Of a stretch of DNA of 64,000 bases, positions 60,984 to 64,000 are shown one piece after another. The translations under genes and the position numbers were made by a program. The DNA is from Diphasiastrum complanatum. Lineage: Eukaryota > Streptophyta > Lycopodiopsida > Lycopodiales > Lycopodiaceae. Within the stretch, counting starts at the first letter, position 1. Each line of letters opens with the position of its first letter. Below the pieces are notes generated by a model. It made no database searches, was not told where the DNA came from, and was given only the letters and a program-made list of their open reading frames with translations. Location: NCBI GenBank assembly GCA_029204225.1, contig CM055095.1, positions 32,489,732 through 32,553,731 on the forward strand, in the 5' to 3' direction.

Positions 60984-62089
60984 GTATGTAGTGAGCTGTT
61001 CTTGGTTGTCAATTTTAACATGTTTTTGGTGAGTAAAATATAGTTGATATTTCAAATGAAAAAGTAAAAATCATTTTCATTTATGTTTTGAAAAATCATT
61101 AGAAGTACCACACCTACACCTAATTGGTTTGCACAAGCACTTAAAACGAGCTAAAGCTTTAAAGTATGCTTCTTATCTACCATCTTTGACAATCTAATGG
61201 TGTTCGGATACTTCAAAATTAGAAACATATTGTACTGTAGACAATTTTTGATTCGCCTCATTTCTTGTTTCGGTTACAAATAAATTGAATCTAAAGTAAT
61301 CTCAAAGAAAATCGCCAACTCAATATATAATGTAGCTTTATAGATATTATTGCGAAGCCAAATTGGATTAGGTTGTAAAGCCAAAAGCTAGTCATGCTCA
61401 TTGATCTTGTAGTCATGGCTTGCCGAAATCTAGTTATTCTCATCTACTCTGTTATTGTTGCTCAAGTACTTCATAGTTACTGTACATGCTCATTTGTTTT
61501 TGGGTGGTGTTTTGTGAGCGATACAATCATTTGGATAAATATATAGGTCTGATTTGGAAACGTATTGCAAGATGGGGATATTGAATTTACTATTGGAAGT
61601 TTTCTAGGCTCGATTAAATTTTACTACGAGGAAATTGAATAAAAGTCCTCCTTTGTTTGAAGCGTTAAGTAGCATTATTGTGAGAAAGGAGAACTTGGTA
61701 CTAATTGTGATCCCTATGGTCAATAACCATCTCTCATGTTGCATTCATCTGATTCAGTTGTCAAATAGCAACTTCTACTTGCTATTTTTTTCGGTCAAAA
61801 AGTTGGAGCTATCATTTATTGATTTGAATGCAAATGGAGGAGTTGCCTTATGCAATGTAGCTGTCTTTCAAGAAAATACTCATGCATCCAAGGCAAAACA
61901 CATAGTTTGTGAGAAACTCTCGCAGTTGCTTTCAAGAGAATGAATTTGCATGGTGTTTGAAGTCAGAAATCAAGGACACATGAGAACGGATAGGATAAGA
62001 AACTTTGAAGTTTCAAGTATTGCCAGTTTAATTGTGCAATGTGCATTGTGATTGTGTGCTCCGCTAAGTTGAAACTCAAAGTTCCAATT

Positions 62090-62156
<67 letters not shown>

Positions 62157-62879
62157 CTAAAGTTGCAAGTGCTGTGGAGTCTAGACTACTCCAGTTTCTT
62201 GCTGTCATCGTTGGCAAACTGAGAGAGATGATCCATGTGAAGAGATCCACACATCGTTTGGAGAAACTAAGTAGATCTAGTAAATTTACAAGTTTGAGAG
62301 GCATTACAAATTGGTCAATTGCTGCCCTAGGAGTCTAGGAGAAGTGTCTTGCAAGGAGAAATTTGTTGTCTGCTGTCGATCATTTCATGCAAGGGATATT
62401 TTGCGGAAAAAGGGTTTCTATTGTTTGGTATTAGCTGTCCTATCATTCTTCTAGTGATATTATGGCTTGAGAACAGTTTTCCATTGCATATGAAAAGCCA
62501 CCACACTTTTACTACATGCTGTCCATTATTTTTTTTGAGAGTTATGTCATCTTATTTGGATGGTAAGAACTAGTGGACAGATTTGAAGGAGGTTCTTAAA
62601 ATCATGAAGGAGTGAAGCTATAAGCTGTCTCAAGCCTATCATAGATTGCAGTTGGATATGAAGGGGTTTAACTTTTCTTAACCTCTACACCTGTCCCTAT
62701 AACCTCTAACCTTAAACCTACTTTAAGGATATTTTATTTTTATTCAATCTTCTGAGGATACCTCAATCCTAACTTTATTCGAAGTTCAGAAGTTCCTTAG
62801 ATAAGTCTCTCAAGAGGAACTGCTAGGACCAAGAACTAGGAAGGAGAAAGCCATGTATGAGACTGTGAATCAATTGCGA
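60984..62879 (+). other. Probable large intron, no gene seen
   Basis: Starts at the GTATGT donor. Contains short chance frames and the GA repeat at 62092-62155. No matching acceptor and exon could be identified. Confidence 0.4.
62092..62155. repeat. (GA)n microsatellite, about 32 units
   Basis: 64 bases of GA dinucleotide. Confidence 0.97.
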
Positions 62880-63290
62880 TTTTGATTTTTAGCAGCAAGT
62901 TACAAATGAACACAAGAGAGCCTATTACAGACTACATTACAAGGGATCAACTTACGACCATTGGAGAAAGTGTACCTAAATCCCATGTCTTTAAACATGA
63001 TTGAGGTACACTTTCTCCAATGTTGGTGCTGATTGTAGTTAATAGTTTACCGCTTGCCTATAAGAGTTTTTTGATGACTCCTACTTTGACAGAAACAAGA
63101 CCAAAGTTTGAGGAGCTACATGCTTTTTTATCATAGGAGGAAATGAGTCACCTAAATCTCATGTCTAGAGACCACTACAAGGAGTAGGCCTTTATGAAAA
63201 AGAAGCAATTTCAAGGAAATTATGGAAGAGGTAAATGGAAGTGTAAAAAAGGCCAATGAAAGAAAGAAGAAAAGGGAGAAATTTGTGGGT
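62880..63290 (+). pseudogene. gag: Gag fragment of the right-edge retroelement
   Basis: Broken frames with LQMNTREPITDYITRDQL, VNSLPLAYKSFLMTPTLTET and FEELHAFLS-EEMSHL resemble a copia-style gag core (LNSLP..., then FEEL...LL..EE). It is followed by a Gly/Arg/Lys-rich stretch (GNYGRGKWKCKK) where a zinc knuckle would be, then by the gypsy-type protease at 63311. Several stops. An 18-bp inverted repeat is embedded (62960-63021). Confidence 0.45.
62960..63021. repeat. 18-bp perfect inverted repeat in gag fragment
   Basis: ATTGGAGAAAGTGTACCT (62960-62977) and its exact reverse complement (63004-63021), loop 26 nt, with a further inner CATGT/ACATG pair. Confidence 0.85.
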
Positions 63291-63310
63291 GGCCAAGCCA
63301 TAACAGTTTA

Positions 63311-64000
63311 TTTGGCGACGGTTCCGCACATAATTTTATTAATGCTAATTTGTTGCAGAAGCTAAAGGTGGAAACAAAGCAAAGTGACCACCGATACACA
63401 GTGAAGCTGGCAACGGGAGCGGAAAGCCAGGTTTGGGACCGGATAGTCCCACGTCTACCAATTGAGATTCAAGCCTATAAAGACAAATTAGACTTTATTA
63501 TTATGAATCTAGATAGGGTAGATGTAATACTTGGAAAGGAGTGGTTCTATGAGAGGAACGAGTCTATGAAGAAAAACTATGTAACTCACAGTTTGTCGTT
63601 CTTACATAACGGCTCACTCATAGAATTAAATGGAAATGTTGATATTTCTACTCCGTATATGCTTTCTGCTTTGGAAACAGTTAAATGTATGGATGTTAAG
63701 AAAAATCACCAGAAGGTGAAATTCTTAGGAAACTTAGGCAAGAATTTAACGATGTGTTTTTTGAGCAGCTTCCTGAGGGTCTTCCCCCCTCTAGGGGTGT
63801 TGACCATGGTATTAAACTGATTCTTGGTAGTTTTCCTATATCACTGTATCCATATAGGATGAGTACTACTGAAGAGGATGAGGTTTATAGGCAACTGCAA
63901 AATTACCTTAAGATGGGCCATGTTAGGCCTAGTAAATCTCCCTGGGGGGCACTAGTGCTCCTTGTTGATAAAAAAGACGGAGGCACTCGTCTTTGTGTGG
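63311..64000 (+). pseudogene. pol: Ty3/gypsy protease and start of reverse transcriptase, cut by window edge
   Basis: A retropepsin-like block FGDGSAHNFINANLLQKLKV (from 63311) where the usual DSGASHNFI is DGSAHNFI, so the catalytic Asp is followed by an altered loop. It continues with LGKEWF at ~63535 (the usual LGMDWL position). The frame runs to 63820, but from about 63735 the signal moves to another frame: FFEQLPEGLPPSRGVDHGIK, then a YPYRMS block and PSKSPWGALVLLVDKKDG, which is the chromovirus-type RT start. The window ends inside RT. The frameshift and altered active site suggest an inactive copy. Confidence 0.75.

Overview
The window reads as nuclear DNA of a land plant with a large, retrotransposon-rich genome. 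The evidence is many Ty1/copia and Ty3/gypsy LTR elements using the initiator-Met primer site TGGTATCAGAGC, endogenous caulimovirid (pararetrovirus) fragments, GT-AG introns, and one spliced gene with a transit-peptide-like N-terminus. A vascular plant such as a fern, lycophyte or gymnosperm is plausible; the species cannot be named from sequence alone.

Layout. (1) 1-5,760: three broken multi-exon genes that are not ordinary retroelements. On the minus strand (1833 down past position 1) a gene encodes a histone H3-like fold, a basic/acidic linker and then a region resembling a ULP1/C48 cysteine peptidase. A 1.5 kb divergent intergenic region holds five G-boxes and at least eleven copies of a ~19 bp motif in both orientations. 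On the plus strand (3369-4890) and again on the minus strand (5760-4950) are orphan genes I do not recognise. (2) 5,940-15,530: a copia gag relic and a gypsy gag gene, the latter split by a complete, intact copia element (7942-14105; 5-bp target duplication GGATA; one 1323-codon ORF). (3) 15,530-19,370: probable gypsy LTR and unassigned DNA with two very long CT/GA microsatellites. (4) 19,376-25,085: a very young non-autonomous LTR element (target duplication GAGGC) with two minus-strand ORFs overlapping by ATGA; the second contains a tandemly repeated domain derived from the copia region in front of reverse transcriptase. (5) 25,086-31,620: dispersed repeats, a 2.7 kb block duplicated again at 51,458-54,190, and a relic relative of the non-autonomous element. 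(6) 32,003-37,700: a decayed copia element whose integrase is a splice of two families. (7) 37,759-45,690: gypsy gag, caulimovirid pieces in both orientations, a reversed copia fragment, and a second H3-like remnant. (8) 45,779-48,606: a short LTR element without pol. (9) 48,610-59,130: poly-C tract, dispersed repeats and several copia fragments. (10) 59,935-60,983: three exons of a probably functional host gene for a putative plastid membrane protein. (11) 61,000-64,000: a long intron or intergenic DNA, a GA repeat, and a retroelement running off the right edge.

The autonomous copia element at 7942-14105 has the same PBS, polypurine tract and LTR end sequence as the non-autonomous element at 19376-25085, so it, or a relative, could mobilise the latter in trans. 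The most unusual content is the H3-like/ULP1-like gene, its second remnant at ~43.0-43.3 kb, and the repeat array next to it.
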